Origin: an uncultured Prevotellaceae bacterium
GTDB taxonomy: Bacteria > Bacteroidota > Bacteroidia > Bacteroidales > Bacteroidaceae
NCBI GenBank assembly: GCA_937900485.1
Contig: CALCEL010000062.1
Span: 9,310-73,309, forward strand
Reading direction: 5' to 3'
Length of the DNA: 64,000 bases
Translations under genes and position numbers: made by a program
Shown: positions 45,855 through 55,480 of the stretch, one piece after another
Position numbering within the stretch: position 1 is the stretch's first letter
Layout: each line of letters starts with the position of its first letter
The notes under the pieces: generated by a model
Told to the model about the DNA's origin: nothing
What the model saw: only the letters and a program-made list of their open reading frames with translations
Database searches by the model: none

Positions 45855-47252
45855 ATGAACAAAAAAACAATACTGCTAATGATGGTACTCACCCTTGGGT
45901 GCGTACCATCATTTTCTAAGAAGATAACGAAAGATCTGTGGCCCGACGGGACAGAGATCAGCGAGTGGTTCAGAGACACCACACAGACAAGAACCGACGT
46001 TTTCACAAACAAATACCGTATAACAGACTACGGAGTGATAAATGACGGAAGGACACACACTAAAGAGTTTCAGGCTCTGATTGACAAGGTAGCCGCCGAC
46101 GGCGGAGGACTGATAGTGGTCCCTGAGGGCACATACCTCACCGGCGCTCTCTTCTTCCGACAAGGCATCCATCTTCATGTCATGAGTGGCGGTGTCATAA
46201 TGGGAAGTAACGACCCTTCGGACTACCCTATCCTCAAGACCAGAATAGAAGGTGAGACATGCCTATACTACTCAGCACTGATTAACGCAGACTCCGTCGA
46301 CGGATTCACGATGACAGGCCGAGGCACGATAGACGGTAATGGCCTAACATACTGGAAACATTTCTGGGAGCGCCGCTCATGGAACCCTAAGTGCACGAAC
46401 AAAGACGAGCAACGTCCGCGTCTGGTATACATAAGCAACAGCAAGAACGTCAGGATAGAAGGACTGAACCTTCAGAACTCAGCATTCTGGACCACACATA
46501 TCTACAACTCTGAGAATGTCAAGCTGCTCCGCCTACACATCTACTCTCCAGCCAAACCGGTCAAGGCGCCGTCAACAGATGCCGTAGACCTTGACGTCGT
46601 GCGCAACGTGCTTATCAAGGACTGTTATATGAGCGTCAACGATGACGCTGTTGCCATAAAAGGAGGCAAGGGTCCATACGCCGACGCCTTCATTGGTGTG
46701 GAGACAAACGACAGGAGCAAGTCGCCGAAATATCCGGGTGTGAACCTCAATGACTTTCCGGAGATGTCAGGAGACGGTGAGAACAGCAACATAATCATCG
46801 AAGACTGCGAGTACGGCTTCTGTCACGGATGCCTGACATTAGGATCCGAGTCAGTCTACAGCCACAACATCATTCTGCGTAACATCAAGGTCAACGAGGC
46901 CAACAACCTTCTGTGGCTCAAGATGCGTCCAGACACTCCACAGAGATACAGCAACATAACAGTGGAGAAAATCACAGGCAACGGAAGAAATTTCATACTT
47001 GTCGCTCCATGGACACAGTTCTACGACCTCAAGGGACGCAAGGATTTCCCGATGTCATATTCTGACAACATCACCATGCGTGACATCACCTTCGAATGCA
47101 GAGTCTTTTTCAATGTCAAGCAAGACGAGTCACAATACCATCTTAGCAACTTCACCTTCGAGAATCTAAATATAAGAGGTGAGGATACGGATTTTCACGA
47201 GGAATATGTGGAAAACTTCGTGATAAAAAATCTCCATGTTACAAAAAAGTGA
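45855..47252 (+). CDS. GH28-family polygalacturonase-like enzyme
   Basis: A 465-residue exported enzyme predicted to hydrolyse galacturonic-acid linkages in pectin or rhamnogalacturonan. Right-handed beta-helix repeats are evident. Catalytic candidates are D242 in STDAVD and D263-D264 in NDDAVAIKGG. H324 sits in CHGCLTLGSES, where a Cys replaces the usual first Gly of GHG. The RIK motif is replaced by WLKMRPD. These variants point to a GH28 branch other than classic endo-polygalacturonase. The N-terminus is a signal peptide; an LGC could act as a weak lipobox. It is the only enzyme in the FAS1/SusCD operon. Confidence 0.88.
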   Translation: MNKKTILLMMVLTLGCVPSFSKKITKDLWPDGTEISEWFRDTTQTRTDVFTNKYRITDYGVINDGRTHTKEFQALIDKVAADGGGLIVVPEGTYLTGALFFRQGIHLHVMSGGVIMGSNDPSDYPILKTRIEGETCLYYSALINADSVDGFTMTGRGTIDGNGLTYWKHFWERRSWNPKCTNKDEQRPRLVYISNSKNVRIEGLNLQNSAFWTTHIYNSENVKLLRLHIYSPAKPVKAPSTDAVDLDVVRNVLIKDCYMSVNDDAVAIKGGKGPYADAFIGVETNDRSKSPKYPGVNLNDFPEMSGDGENSNIIIEDCEYGFCHGCLTLGSESVYSHNIILRNIKVNEANNLLWLKMRPDTPQRYSNITVEKITGNGRNFILVAPWTQFYDLKGRKDFPMSYSDNITMRDITFECRVFFNVKQDESQYHLSNFTFENLNIRGEDTDFHEEYVENFVIKNLHVTKK

Positions 47253-47295
47253 TAACTTCGCGGTGAAAATAACACTTTAAATTCACTTAATAACA

Positions 47296-49014
47296 ATGCA
47301 ATGGTTGATTGATCTATTTATGACAGGAGGCGGTGTGGCGCATACCGTTATACTTTACTCCTTAGTCATATCCCTGGGAGTGTTTTTAGGAAACAAGGTA
47401 AAAATAGCAGGCGTCTCACTTGGAGTAACATGGATTCTGTTCGTAGGTATCCTTGTCGGTGACCTTCTCATGCGCGGACATGTCGAGGAGAACACTGCTG
47501 TCCTAAACTTCATCCAAGACTTTGGTCTTATCCTCTTCGTCTTCTCTATCGGACTGCAGGTGGGACCATCATTTTTCACAAGCTTCAAGCAAGGTGGAAT
47601 CAAGGCTAACGAGGTAGCTCTCGGCATCGTGCTGCTCAACATCGTAGTGATGCTGTGTCTGTACTTCGGACTGCGTAACCTCATTCCAGCAGCCAACGAC
47701 CTTCCGATGATGGTCGGAACACTGTGTGGAGCAGTTACCAACACACCTGGTCTCGGTGCCGCTAACGCCGCACTGGATCAGATAAACAGCGTACATCCTG
47801 AGATTTTCCACGGAATGGTACCTGTAATCGCCAATGGATACGCATGCGCCTACCCTCTCGGAGTCGTCGGCATTATACTGTCCATAATCCTCATCCGAGT
47901 AATCTTTAAGATCAACTTCAAGGAAGAAGAGGAGCACTTCAACAAGAAAAACAATCAGGCTGCGTCCATCAAGCCTCACCTGATGCACGTCGAGGTTAAG
48001 AACGACGCCATCAACAACAAGTCTATCCTTGAGGTACGAGGATTCATCGGACGTGACTTCGTCTGCTCACGTATGCTGCACGAAGGACATGTAGTAGTGC
48101 CAAAGAAGGACACCATACTTGCCGTGGGAGACAAACTCTACATCGTATGTGCAGAGGAAGACGCCGACGCCATCGTGGCATTTATCGGTTCTGTGGTACA
48201 GGTAGACTGGGAGGAGCAAGACCTGCCTATGGACTCACGACGAACACTCGTCACGAAGAATAACATCAACGGACGCACTCTTGGCAGTCTGCACCCAAGC
48301 TCCATGTATGGAGTCAACGTCACACGTCTCTACCGTTCCGGTATGGAGATCTTCGCCAGTCCAAGCACCATACTTCAGGTTGGTGACAGCGTCGTGGTCG
48401 TTGGTCCAGAGGATGCTGTCGACCGCTTCGCCAACGTGTTGGGCGACCAGAGACAGCAGCTCGACAAGCCAAACCTGCTCACACTCTTCGTCGGCATTCT
48501 CGTTGGTATAATCTTCGGAATGCTTCCAATAGAGATACCAGGCATGTCAATGCCAGTGAAGCTGGGACTCGCCGGAGGTCCACTCATCATCGCCATCCTG
48601 CTTGGACGATTCGGATTCAAACTGAAACTGGTGGCCTACACCACTAACTCCGCGTCACTCATGATACGTGATATCGGTCTGGTGCTCTTCCTCGCTAGCG
48701 TAGGTATCAAGGCTGGAGGCAACTTCGTCGACACAGTACTCAACGGAGGTATACATTACGTGTGGATGGGATTCCTTATAACCGTCGTTCCACTCATCAT
48801 CATGGGTATCTTCGCGAGAGTGAAATGGCACATGAACTACTTCCTGTTGATGGGTATCATCTCTGGTGCCACAACAGACCCACCAGCACTTGCCTTCTCA
48901 CAGGCAACAGCGAATAATGGTATACCTTCAGTGGGTTACTCTACTGTCTATCCATTGTCCATGTTCTTGAGAATCATCACAGCACAAGTAATAATACTAA
49001 TGCTTTGCTCTTAA
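47296..49014 (+). CDS. AspT/YidE-family transporter with two RCK_C domains
   Basis: A 572-residue membrane protein. Two hydrophobic halves (about 1-215 and 390-572) flank a cytoplasmic region with two TrkA-C/RCK_C-type domains (for example [17 protein letters not shown] and [17 protein letters not shown]). This is the layout of the aspartate:alanine exchanger family, including YidE and YbjL. The substrate is unknown; a small carboxylate is the usual guess. It lies 43 bp after GH28, so read-through from the utilisation locus is possible. Its stop overlaps the next start (TAATG). Confidence 0.86.
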   Translation: MQWLIDLFMTGGGVAHTVILYSLVISLGVFLGNKVKIAGVSLGVTWILFVGILVGDLLMRGHVEENTAVLNFIQDFGLILFVFSIGLQVGPSFFTSFKQGGIKANEVALGIVLLNIVVMLCLYFGLRNLIPAANDLPMMVGTLCGAVTNTPGLGAANAALDQINSVHPEIFHGMVPVIANGYACAYPLGVVGIILSIILIRVIFKINFKEEEEHFNKKNNQAASIKPHLMHVEVKNDAINNKSILEVRGFIGRDFVCSRMLHEGHVVVPKKDTILAVGDKLYIVCAEEDADAIVAFIGSVVQVDWEEQDLPMDSRRTLVTKNNINGRTLGSLHPSSMYGVNVTRLYRSGMEIFASPSTILQVGDSVVVVGPEDAVDRFANVLGDQRQQLDKPNLLTLFVGILVGIIFGMLPIEIPGMSMPVKLGLAGGPLIIAILLGRFGFKLKLVAYTTNSASLMIRDIGLVLFLASVGIKAGGNFVDTVLNGGIHYVWMGFLITVVPLIIMGIFARVKWHMNYFLLMGIISGATTDPPALAFSQATANNGIPSVGYSTVYPLSMFLRIITAQVIILMLCS

Positions 49015-49745
49015 TGAATATAAACAATATCATAGAGACAGCTATGCAGTCAATGGATTTTCCTCTGTTGACTGCATTCATTTTAGGATTACTGGTCGCA
49101 CTCAACCCGTGTCAGCTGTCCATCAATATCTCCGCAATAACATACATACTGAAGACTGAGCACCAGCAACAGGCACGGTCGATATGGTCGAAATACACCA
49201 TGCAGACCTCATTGCCATACGCAATGGGAAAAACGGTGACCTACACCGGATTAGGGTGGATACTTATGTGTCTGATCGGAGGCGGCAGCAACATCAGCGG
49301 CTTCAGCAACATTTTAAGCAAGACAGAAGTCGTATTGCCGTATCTGCTCATCGCCATAGGACTTTATCTGTTGACACGAGCCTTTCATCACCATGTTCAC
49401 CATGGAGACAGCTGCCATCACTCCGGACAGATCATAAGAAGAAACGGGCCACTCGGTTCACTCATTCTCGGTATGACACTGGCTATGGCCTTTTGTCCCG
49501 AGAGCGCAATATTCTATTTCGGCATCATGCTACCGCTGTCCGTCAAGACTGATGTGGGAGTGGCTATGCCGCTGATTTTCGGAATAGGCGCCAGCGTACC
49601 GGTGGTACTCATATCATGGATTATGCATGTCGCTATGGATAAGGCTAAAAAACTCAGTGACAGTTTCGAGAGATTCCAACAGATACTCAACATATTAACA
49701 GGGTTGTTATTCTTGTTGCTTGCTTACGTCATACTGTCAGAGTAA
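49014..49745 (+). CDS. CcdA/DsbD-like membrane protein with His-rich loop
   Basis: A 243-residue membrane protein with about six hydrophobic segments. NPC at residues 31-33 and FCPES at 160-164 place one Cys in each half, the arrangement used by CcdA/DsbD proteins to carry reducing equivalents across the membrane. A loop at about 125-136 (FHHHVHHGDSCHHSG) is strikingly His-rich and suggests metal binding. Proteins of this kind are sometimes annotated as arsenical efflux permeases (ArsG-like), which I cannot confirm. The start is the ATG in TAATG; a TTG at 49005 would add three residues. It is followed by a strong terminator. Confidence 0.72.
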   Translation: MNINNIIETAMQSMDFPLLTAFILGLLVALNPCQLSINISAITYILKTEHQQQARSIWSKYTMQTSLPYAMGKTVTYTGLGWILMCLIGGGSNISGFSNILSKTEVVLPYLLIAIGLYLLTRAFHHHVHHGDSCHHSGQIIRRNGPLGSLILGMTLAMAFCPESAIFYFGIMLPLSVKTDVGVAMPLIFGIGASVPVVLISWIMHVAMDKAKKLSDSFERFQQILNILTGLLFLLLAYVILSE

Positions 49746-49781
49746 AACAATTAACACAGTTATATTATAATATGTGTCATG

Positions 49782-49825
49782 AAAAGAAAGAATGTCCAGA
49801 TTAATCCAGACATTCTTTCTTTTTG
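49782..49825 (+). terminator. Terminator after the CcdA-like gene
   Basis: AAAAGAAAGAATGTC (49782-49796) pairs perfectly over 15 bp with GACATTCTTTCTTTT (49809-49823), followed by T. It separates this unit from the xylan locus. Confidence 0.9.
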
Positions 49826-49836
49826 TTTACAGGGGG

Positions 49837-50155
49837 AATAAAGGACAATTTAGAACTTAACCAAATTTCCAATGCCTATTATTTGAGAAATTTGGGTTAA
49901 TTTGTTGATATTCTTATTACAAGGAGTTTAAAAACCTTGTGTCTCTTTTTTGAAATTCTTAGGTTAGGTGGTAGTCTATATACAGGTCTGAGAAATTCAA
50001 AATCCTAACCTGGACTTTTCAGCGTCCTAACCTGAGATTTTCAGACGCCCAATAAAGCACGGGAAAATTCCAGAAGTCATTTTTTCGTTGCCATGTATCA
50101 ACGAAAAAAGAGGAGTTTCGGACAGTAAGAAATTGGAGTGCGGATAAGAAATCTG
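49837..50155 (+). repeat. Dispersed intergenic repeat, copy B
   Basis: About 320 bp homologous to the copies at 5137 and 25350. CTTAGGTTAGG is at 49958-49968 and CCTAACCT at 50004-50011 and 50026-50033, again 22 bp apart. Only 11 bp separate its approximate start from the preceding terminator. Confidence 0.85.
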
Positions 50156-50387
50156 GTAATGTTTTTCTGTGCTTAAATCCTGTGTCTTTATATTACCAGT
50201 AGTACACATTTAGCCTTCCGACAAATATCCTCAACAAGAAATGAACCCCAAAAGTCGGACCAACGCCTTTCAAGGTATATGGTGTCGTGTGTCCGGCGCA
50301 TAATCGACTGACATGAAAAAAAAAAGAAAAACAAAAAGTAAAATCTAAACGCTTTTAGTCTATTAATATTCTGCAAGTTAACATATA

Positions 50388-50416
50388 TGTAACATTGCGA
50401 AAAACATTTGTAACAT
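50388..50416 (+). promoter_or_regulatory. Candidate activator site upstream of the xylan locus
   Basis: Two exact copies of TGTAACAT (50388-50395 and 50409-50416) are spaced 21 bp apart, two turns of the helix. The first overlaps a palindromic ACATATATGT. The site lies 30 bp upstream of the -7 element, a plausible position for a hybrid two-component or AraC-type activator. No regulator gene is in the window. Confidence 0.5.
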
Positions 50417-50445
50417 CATTTCAGAAAGTCAAAAGAATAAAAAAC

Positions 50446-50453
50446 TACATTTG
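50446..50453 (+). promoter_or_regulatory. -7 element of the xylan locus
   Basis: TACATTTG matches TAnnTTTG, about 85 nt before the SusC ATG. The -33 TTTG is missing at the proper distance, in line with activator dependence. Confidence 0.55.
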
Positions 50454-50540
50454 CATTAATCTTTGGCCACTAACACAAGAACAAAAGTAACGTAGCGTCA
50501 ATGCTAAAGAAAAACATTATCTTACTAATACTAAAAAACT

Positions 50541-53500
50541 ATGAGCAACACTAACAAACATTTCAGGACCGTTTGCCTTTCAGCTCTGATGTGTATGAGT
50601 CCCTTATGGGTGATGGCACAACAGAAGATGATGGTCAGCGGTATCGTAAGCGACAGTGAAGGTCCCCTCATGAGCGCAGCCGTCAAGATCAAGGGTACGA
50701 CGAAAGGAATGGTCACCGACTTGAACGGAAAATACTCTATAGAAGTGGAGCCAGGTCAGACTCTGGAGTTCTCCTTCTTAGGATATGAGACGAAAAGCGT
50801 GAAGGTGGGCAGTAAGAACACGATAAACATCACCTTGGACGACAACAGCAACCTGCTGTCCGACGTTGTCGTGGTAGGTTATGGACAGATGCGTCGTTCC
50901 GACCTTACCGGAGCCGTGGTGTCCGTTGACAGCAAGTCAATAGAGAAGTCTGTCCCGACTTCCATAGACCAGGTGCTGCAGGGACGCGCCGCCGGAGTGC
51001 AGATACAGAGCAACACAGGTACGCCAGGTGGTTCGACAAGCATACGTATCCGAGGAACAAACTCCATCAACCTCACCTCACAACCGATCTTTGTTATCGA
51101 CGGAGTGGTCATCGAGACAAGTATTAACGAGGGTGAGGAGGCTTCCAATCCGTTGGCATCAATCAACCCGTCGGACATCGTGAGCATGGACATCCTCAAA
51201 GACGCCAGCGCCACAGCCATATATGGCTCACGCGCGTCAAACGGTGTGATTATGATCACCACCAAACAGGGTCATAAGGGAGAGTCAAAGATCACATACG
51301 ACGGTTATGTGGGATGGCAGAGCCTTCCTAAGCATCTCGACGTGATGGACCTCAGGGAGTATGCGGCTCATCATAACGACAGGTCTGAGGCGGGCATCGT
51401 TCAGGCCAGCAGCAACTATGTCACACCTGAGCTTCTCGGAAAGGGAACGGACTGGCAGAAGGAATTGTTCCAGACCGCTTTCATGACAAGTCATAACGTT
51501 GGAGTGACTGGAGGCAACGACAAGACAACCTATTCCCTGAACTACGGTTACCTCAAGCAAGAAGGTATAGCGATAGGCTCTGGCTTCAGACGTCAGACGC
51601 TGAGAGGAAACATAGAGTCTCAGGTCAAGTCATGGCTGAAAGCCGGACTCAACTTCTCGCTCGCCGACGTGCGACAGGATGTGGGTACAGACCAGAACAA
51701 CACCATCTATAACGCTTTGCGTCAACAGCCGGGAGTAGCGGTCAGGACAGCCACAGGCAGTTATGACGGACCGGACGACGTCTATATGCCTACGAACCCG
51801 GTGGCGATGGCTGAGATACATGACAACTACTACAAGAAATTCAATTTCCGCGCCAACACTTTCCTGGAGGCCACACTGCTGCCGGAGCTGAAATTCAAGA
51901 CTGAGCTGTCAGCAGACTATAACTTCAATAATCACTATTACTACGAGCCGGACTATACGTTCGGAGTGCTCGTCAGTGAGACACGCACGTCAAAATGGCC
52001 TAAGGTGAACACCAAGTACTGGTCATGGAGAAACATTCTGACATATGACAAGACATTCGCCGAGACACATAAGCTCAACGTGATGATAGGTCAGGAGATG
52101 AGCCACAGCCACTGGGAGTCACAAACATCCACAGCGTCAGGCTTCCTGTCTAACTCAGCCAAAGACCCGTCAGCCGGTGACATCACCACATCAACAGGTA
52201 CAGGCACTCAGGTGAACAACTCACTCTTCTCATACTTCGGAAGAGCGTTCTACTCTTACGACGACCGTTATCTAGCCACCTTCACTCTCCGTCGCGACGG
52301 CTCATCCAAGTTCGCCAAGGACAACAGATGGGGATGGTTCCCGTCAGCTGCCCTCGCATGGAAATTCTCCAACGAGGAGTTTATAGGTGAGAACAGCGTG
52401 CTTAACAACGGTAAGTTACGTCTCGGATGGGGTAACACCGGTAATCAGAACGTGGACAACTGGACATACATGGCGCTGATGGCAACCAAGACCACACCTT
52501 GGGGTGTCGGTGTGCTCAACGGCAACACAGCGAACAAAGAGCTGAAATGGGAGGGCACAACATCTTATAACATCGGTCTGGACCTGAACTTCTTTGACAA
52601 CCGCATAGAGTTCATCGCCGACTGGTATTACAAGAAGACCAACAACCTCATCTTGCAGGTGGCTCTCCCTGCTTATCTAGGCTCAAGCGGAGCGGGAGCA
52701 GCCAGCAACCCATGGGCTAACGTCGGCTCCATCAGAAACACAGGTATAGAGCTGACCCTCAACACCGTCAACATCGACAACGGTGATTTCATGTGGCGCA
52801 CTAACCTCGTTTATTCCATGAACAGAAACAAGGTGCTCTCTCTCGACTCTGAGACTGCGACACTGCCTGTCACTGTACAGATTGGCTCCGACGTCACGAC
52901 GGTGACCAACACGACTGTGGGACACAGCATCGGCGAGTTCTGGGGATATAAGGTGATCGGACGTTTCGACTCCGCTGATGACTTTTACTATAAAGACGCT
53001 AACGGACAGGTAAAACAAGTGGCACTGCCTGAAGGCGCTAAGATAGAGGAAGGCGGCGTATGGATCGGTGACTACCGCTTCGCGGACCTCAACAACGACG
53101 GTGTGATAAACAACGACGACTGTACGTTCCTCGGCAATCCTGAGCCTAAGTTCACGTTCGGTATCGGCAACACATTCACCTACAAGAACTGGGACCTCAC
53201 CGTATTCTTCTCCGGAAGCGTGGGAAACAAGGTGGTGAACTATGCTCGACGCTGGCTGGAGAACCCGTCAGAGAACGCTAACCTGCTCTCTACCGTCAGA
53301 AACTACGCCGTAGTGAGCAAGATCGACGAGAACGGACCGGACGACTATCGTAACTACTATGTCAGCAACGCCGGCTCAACGACTCTGCCTCGTCTGTCTA
53401 ATGCGAAGACAAACGTCAACAACAGAATGAGTGACCGCTTCATCGAGGACGGCTCATACTTACGTCTACAGAACGTCAGCCTCTCATACACTTTCCCTAA

Positions 53501-53696
53501 GAGGATGTTGAGCAAGACTCCGATAGACAACCTCAAACTATATTGTAACATACAGAACCTGTTCACGATTTCCAACTACGACGGATATGATCCAGAGGTG
53601 GGATGCTACTACGGCAACTCACTCCTCAACGGAGTAGACTTCGGACGCTATCCTTCTCCACGAGTATACACAGTTGGTCTTAATGTGACATTCTAA
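50541..53696 (+). CDS. SusC-family TonB-dependent transporter of the xylan locus
   Basis: A 1051-residue outer-membrane importer. It has a signal peptide (1-26), a regulatory-like domain (VSGIVSDSEGPLMSAAVKIK) and a TonB-box-like SDVVVVGYG near 113. The plug domain shows VLQGRAAGVQIQSNTGTPGG and LKDASATAIYGSRASNGVI, and the barrel ends in TVGLNVTF. Gene order with SusD, an IPT lipoprotein and a GH10 xylanase matches xylan utilisation systems of Prevotella and Bacteroides (xus type), so xylo-oligosaccharides are the likely cargo. SusD follows after 13 bp. Confidence 0.94.
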   Translation: MSNTNKHFRTVCLSALMCMSPLWVMAQQKMMVSGIVSDSEGPLMSAAVKIKGTTKGMVTDLNGKYSIEVEPGQTLEFSFLGYETKSVKVGSKNTINITLDDNSNLLSDVVVVGYGQMRRSDLTGAVVSVDSKSIEKSVPTSIDQVLQGRAAGVQIQSNTGTPGGSTSIRIRGTNSINLTSQPIFVIDGVVIETSINEGEEASNPLASINPSDIVSMDILKDASATAIYGSRASNGVIMITTKQGHKGESKITYDGYVGWQSLPKHLDVMDLREYAAHHNDRSEAGIVQASSNYVTPELLGKGTDWQKELFQTAFMTSHNVGVTGGNDKTTYSLNYGYLKQEGIAIGSGFRRQTLRGNIESQVKSWLKAGLNFSLADVRQDVGTDQNNTIYNALRQQPGVAVRTATGSYDGPDDVYMPTNPVAMAEIHDNYYKKFNFRANTFLEATLLPELKFKTELSADYNFNNHYYYEPDYTFGVLVSETRTSKWPKVNTKYWSWRNILTYDKTFAETHKLNVMIGQEMSHSHWESQTSTASGFLSNSAKDPSAGDITTSTGTGTQVNNSLFSYFGRAFYSYDDRYLATFTLRRDGSSKFAKDNRWGWFPSAALAWKFSNEEFIGENSVLNNGKLRLGWGNTGNQNVDNWTYMALMATKTTPWGVGVLNGNTANKELKWEGTTSYNIGLDLNFFDNRIEFIADWYYKKTNNLILQVALPAYLGSSGAGAASNPWANVGSIRNTGIELTLNTVNIDNGDFMWRTNLVYSMNRNKVLSLDSETATLPVTVQIGSDVTTVTNTTVGHSIGEFWGYKVIGRFDSADDFYYKDANGQVKQVALPEGAKIEEGGVWIGDYRFADLNNDGVINNDDCTFLGNPEPKFTFGIGNTFTYKNWDLTVFFSGSVGNKVVNYARRWLENPSENANLLSTVRNYAVVSKIDENGPDDYRNYYVSNAGSTTLPRLSNAKTNVNNRMSDRFIEDGSYLRLQNVSLSYTFPKRMLSKTPIDNLKLYCNIQNLFTISNYDGYDPEVGCYYGNSLLNGVDFGRYPSPRVYTVGLNVTF

Positions 53697-53709
53697 ATTT
53701 TATAATGAC

Positions 53710-55455
53710 ATGAAAAAACATATATTATATACAATGGTTATCACCGGTGCGATGGCTATGGGCAGTTGTGCCGACAGTTTTCTTGACCAGGAAAACACGA
53801 CAAGTCTCAACCAGGAGACCTACTTTGACTCCGACGAGGCTGTCGAGGCTGCCATATATCCCTTGTACAACTACGTGTGGTCCGACTTCAATAATAAGTT
53901 CTACTATGGCATGGGTGACGGAAGAGCTAACAACATAACAGCTCAGTATTCTGACTACATCTATCCATACACTAACCTCAACGAGACATCTCTGACTGAT
54001 GGACTCAACGACGCATGGAACTCTTTTTACTCTGTTGTGTCACAGGCCAACAACGTTATAAATAACATCAAGCAGTTCTCATCATCTGCCGTATCTGAGA
54101 ATGCTAAGACTCAAGGCATCGCTCAGGCGCGTTTCATGCGAGGCGTGGCAATGTGGTACATAGCGTCACTCTGGGGCGACGCCATCATATACGAGAACAC
54201 CTCCGACCTCGTCAACAGCTACGGCAGCGAAGCGCCATACCGCCAGGCGGATGTCATGGAGTTTGCCATTCGCGACATGGAGTATGCGGCGAAGCATCTT
54301 AACGCCACATCCTCAGTCAGCGGTTTCGTGAACAAGTACAGCGCTTACGGCATGTTGTCAAGAATGTACCTGTCAATGGCCGGACTGATAAAGGACGGCC
54401 AGTACAACGGTGATGACAATGAGATAGTGACAAACTTCAACAGAGGCGTACGTAACAGCTACTACCTCGACTTGGCAAGGAAGGCAGCACTGAAGGTATG
54501 TGAGGAATATAACGGTGAGCTGGAGAGCAACTACGGTTCTCTGTTCTCACTGGTATCCATGAACGGAGAGGCACCTTACTACCCTATCGAGGCTAAGGCC
54601 AACTCGTCTTCAGAGTCATTATTCCAACTCCAGTGGATCAACGGCTCTACTGACGCCGTCGGATGGGGATGTACTCAGCAGATCACCGCTTTCTTCGGAT
54701 GGTCAACATCTGTATGCGACGGTACGAACTGGGGCGGAGCGACATACTGCTCATGGAACCTGTGGAGCGAGTATGACGAGAAAGACGTGATACGTAAACA
54801 CTTCTCTTGCGCATGGCTCAATGAGTATTACCCTGAGATGAACCAGAAAAACGGCGGATACACGTACGGCGTCGATGACAACCCGGGAAGCCAGGGAGCA
54901 AACATTAAGAAGTATGTGGTGGGAACTAACGCCGACAACGGCATAAGCTATAAACAGTCGTCCGGCATCAACACTCACATGCTACGACTGGCTGAGGTCT
55001 ATCTCAACCTTGCGGAGGCCATACTCGGCAATGACGCATCGACGACAGACGCCACAGCTCTCAAGTATTATAATAAGGTGCGAAGCAGAGCGGGCATGCC
55101 AGAAAAAAGCAGCATCACTTACGAGGATCTGAGATATGAGAGGCGCATCGAGTTCGCCTTCGAGGGACAATACTGGTATGACCTCGTCAGACGCGCGTAC
55201 TATCAGCAACAGGAGGTCGTTAACTACATGAACAACCAGAACCGTAACGCCAGCTATTACACCGCAAGCACCAAGACGTATGAGCTTAGCCCAAGCTATG
55301 TGGCACCAGGCTCCGGAGTGTCAACAGCCACTGAGCAAAGCCTGCTGCTCCCTTACCCTGCCACAGACCAGGCTAAGGACCCTATGCTCTCCCACGAAAA
55401 TGTAAAATCCTATAATTTCCAAGCCCGTGAGGTGGATGAGAGCGATTTATTTTAA
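53710..55455 (+). CDS. SusD-family glycan-binding lipoprotein of the xylan locus
   Basis: A 581-residue lipoprotein (AMGSCADSF). SusD signatures are IAQARFMRGVAMWYIASLWG near 138 and ERRIEFAFEGQYWYDLVRRA near 478. It should form the lid of the preceding SusC and bind xylan chains. The next gene follows after 25 bp. Confidence 0.93.
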   Translation: MKKHILYTMVITGAMAMGSCADSFLDQENTTSLNQETYFDSDEAVEAAIYPLYNYVWSDFNNKFYYGMGDGRANNITAQYSDYIYPYTNLNETSLTDGLNDAWNSFYSVVSQANNVINNIKQFSSSAVSENAKTQGIAQARFMRGVAMWYIASLWGDAIIYENTSDLVNSYGSEAPYRQADVMEFAIRDMEYAAKHLNATSSVSGFVNKYSAYGMLSRMYLSMAGLIKDGQYNGDDNEIVTNFNRGVRNSYYLDLARKAALKVCEEYNGELESNYGSLFSLVSMNGEAPYYPIEAKANSSSESLFQLQWINGSTDAVGWGCTQQITAFFGWSTSVCDGTNWGGATYCSWNLWSEYDEKDVIRKHFSCAWLNEYYPEMNQKNGGYTYGVDDNPGSQGANIKKYVVGTNADNGISYKQSSGINTHMLRLAEVYLNLAEAILGNDASTTDATALKYYNKVRSRAGMPEKSSITYEDLRYERRIEFAFEGQYWYDLVRRAYYQQQEVVNYMNNQNRNASYYTASTKTYELSPSYVAPGSGVSTATEQSLLLPYPATDQAKDPMLSHENVKSYNFQAREVDESDLF

Positions 55456-55480
55456 TCACTAAAAACAAAACACTAAATCT

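Larger units (their letters stand above)
49826..50540. other. Intergenic region: repeat copy B and control region of the xylan locus
   Basis: About 715 bp. Repeat copy B fills 49837-50155. Positions 50156-50380 hold nothing recognisable. The last 150 bp carry the TGTAACAT direct repeats (50388-50416) and the -7 element (50446-50453). A 60-codon minus-strand frame at 50027-50209 lies in the repeat and is not called. Confidence 0.55.

Noticed and set aside
50027..50209. 60-codon minus-strand frame ending in GRLKISG
   Set aside because: Same repeat-derived frame as at 25292-25483; no conserved start codon.
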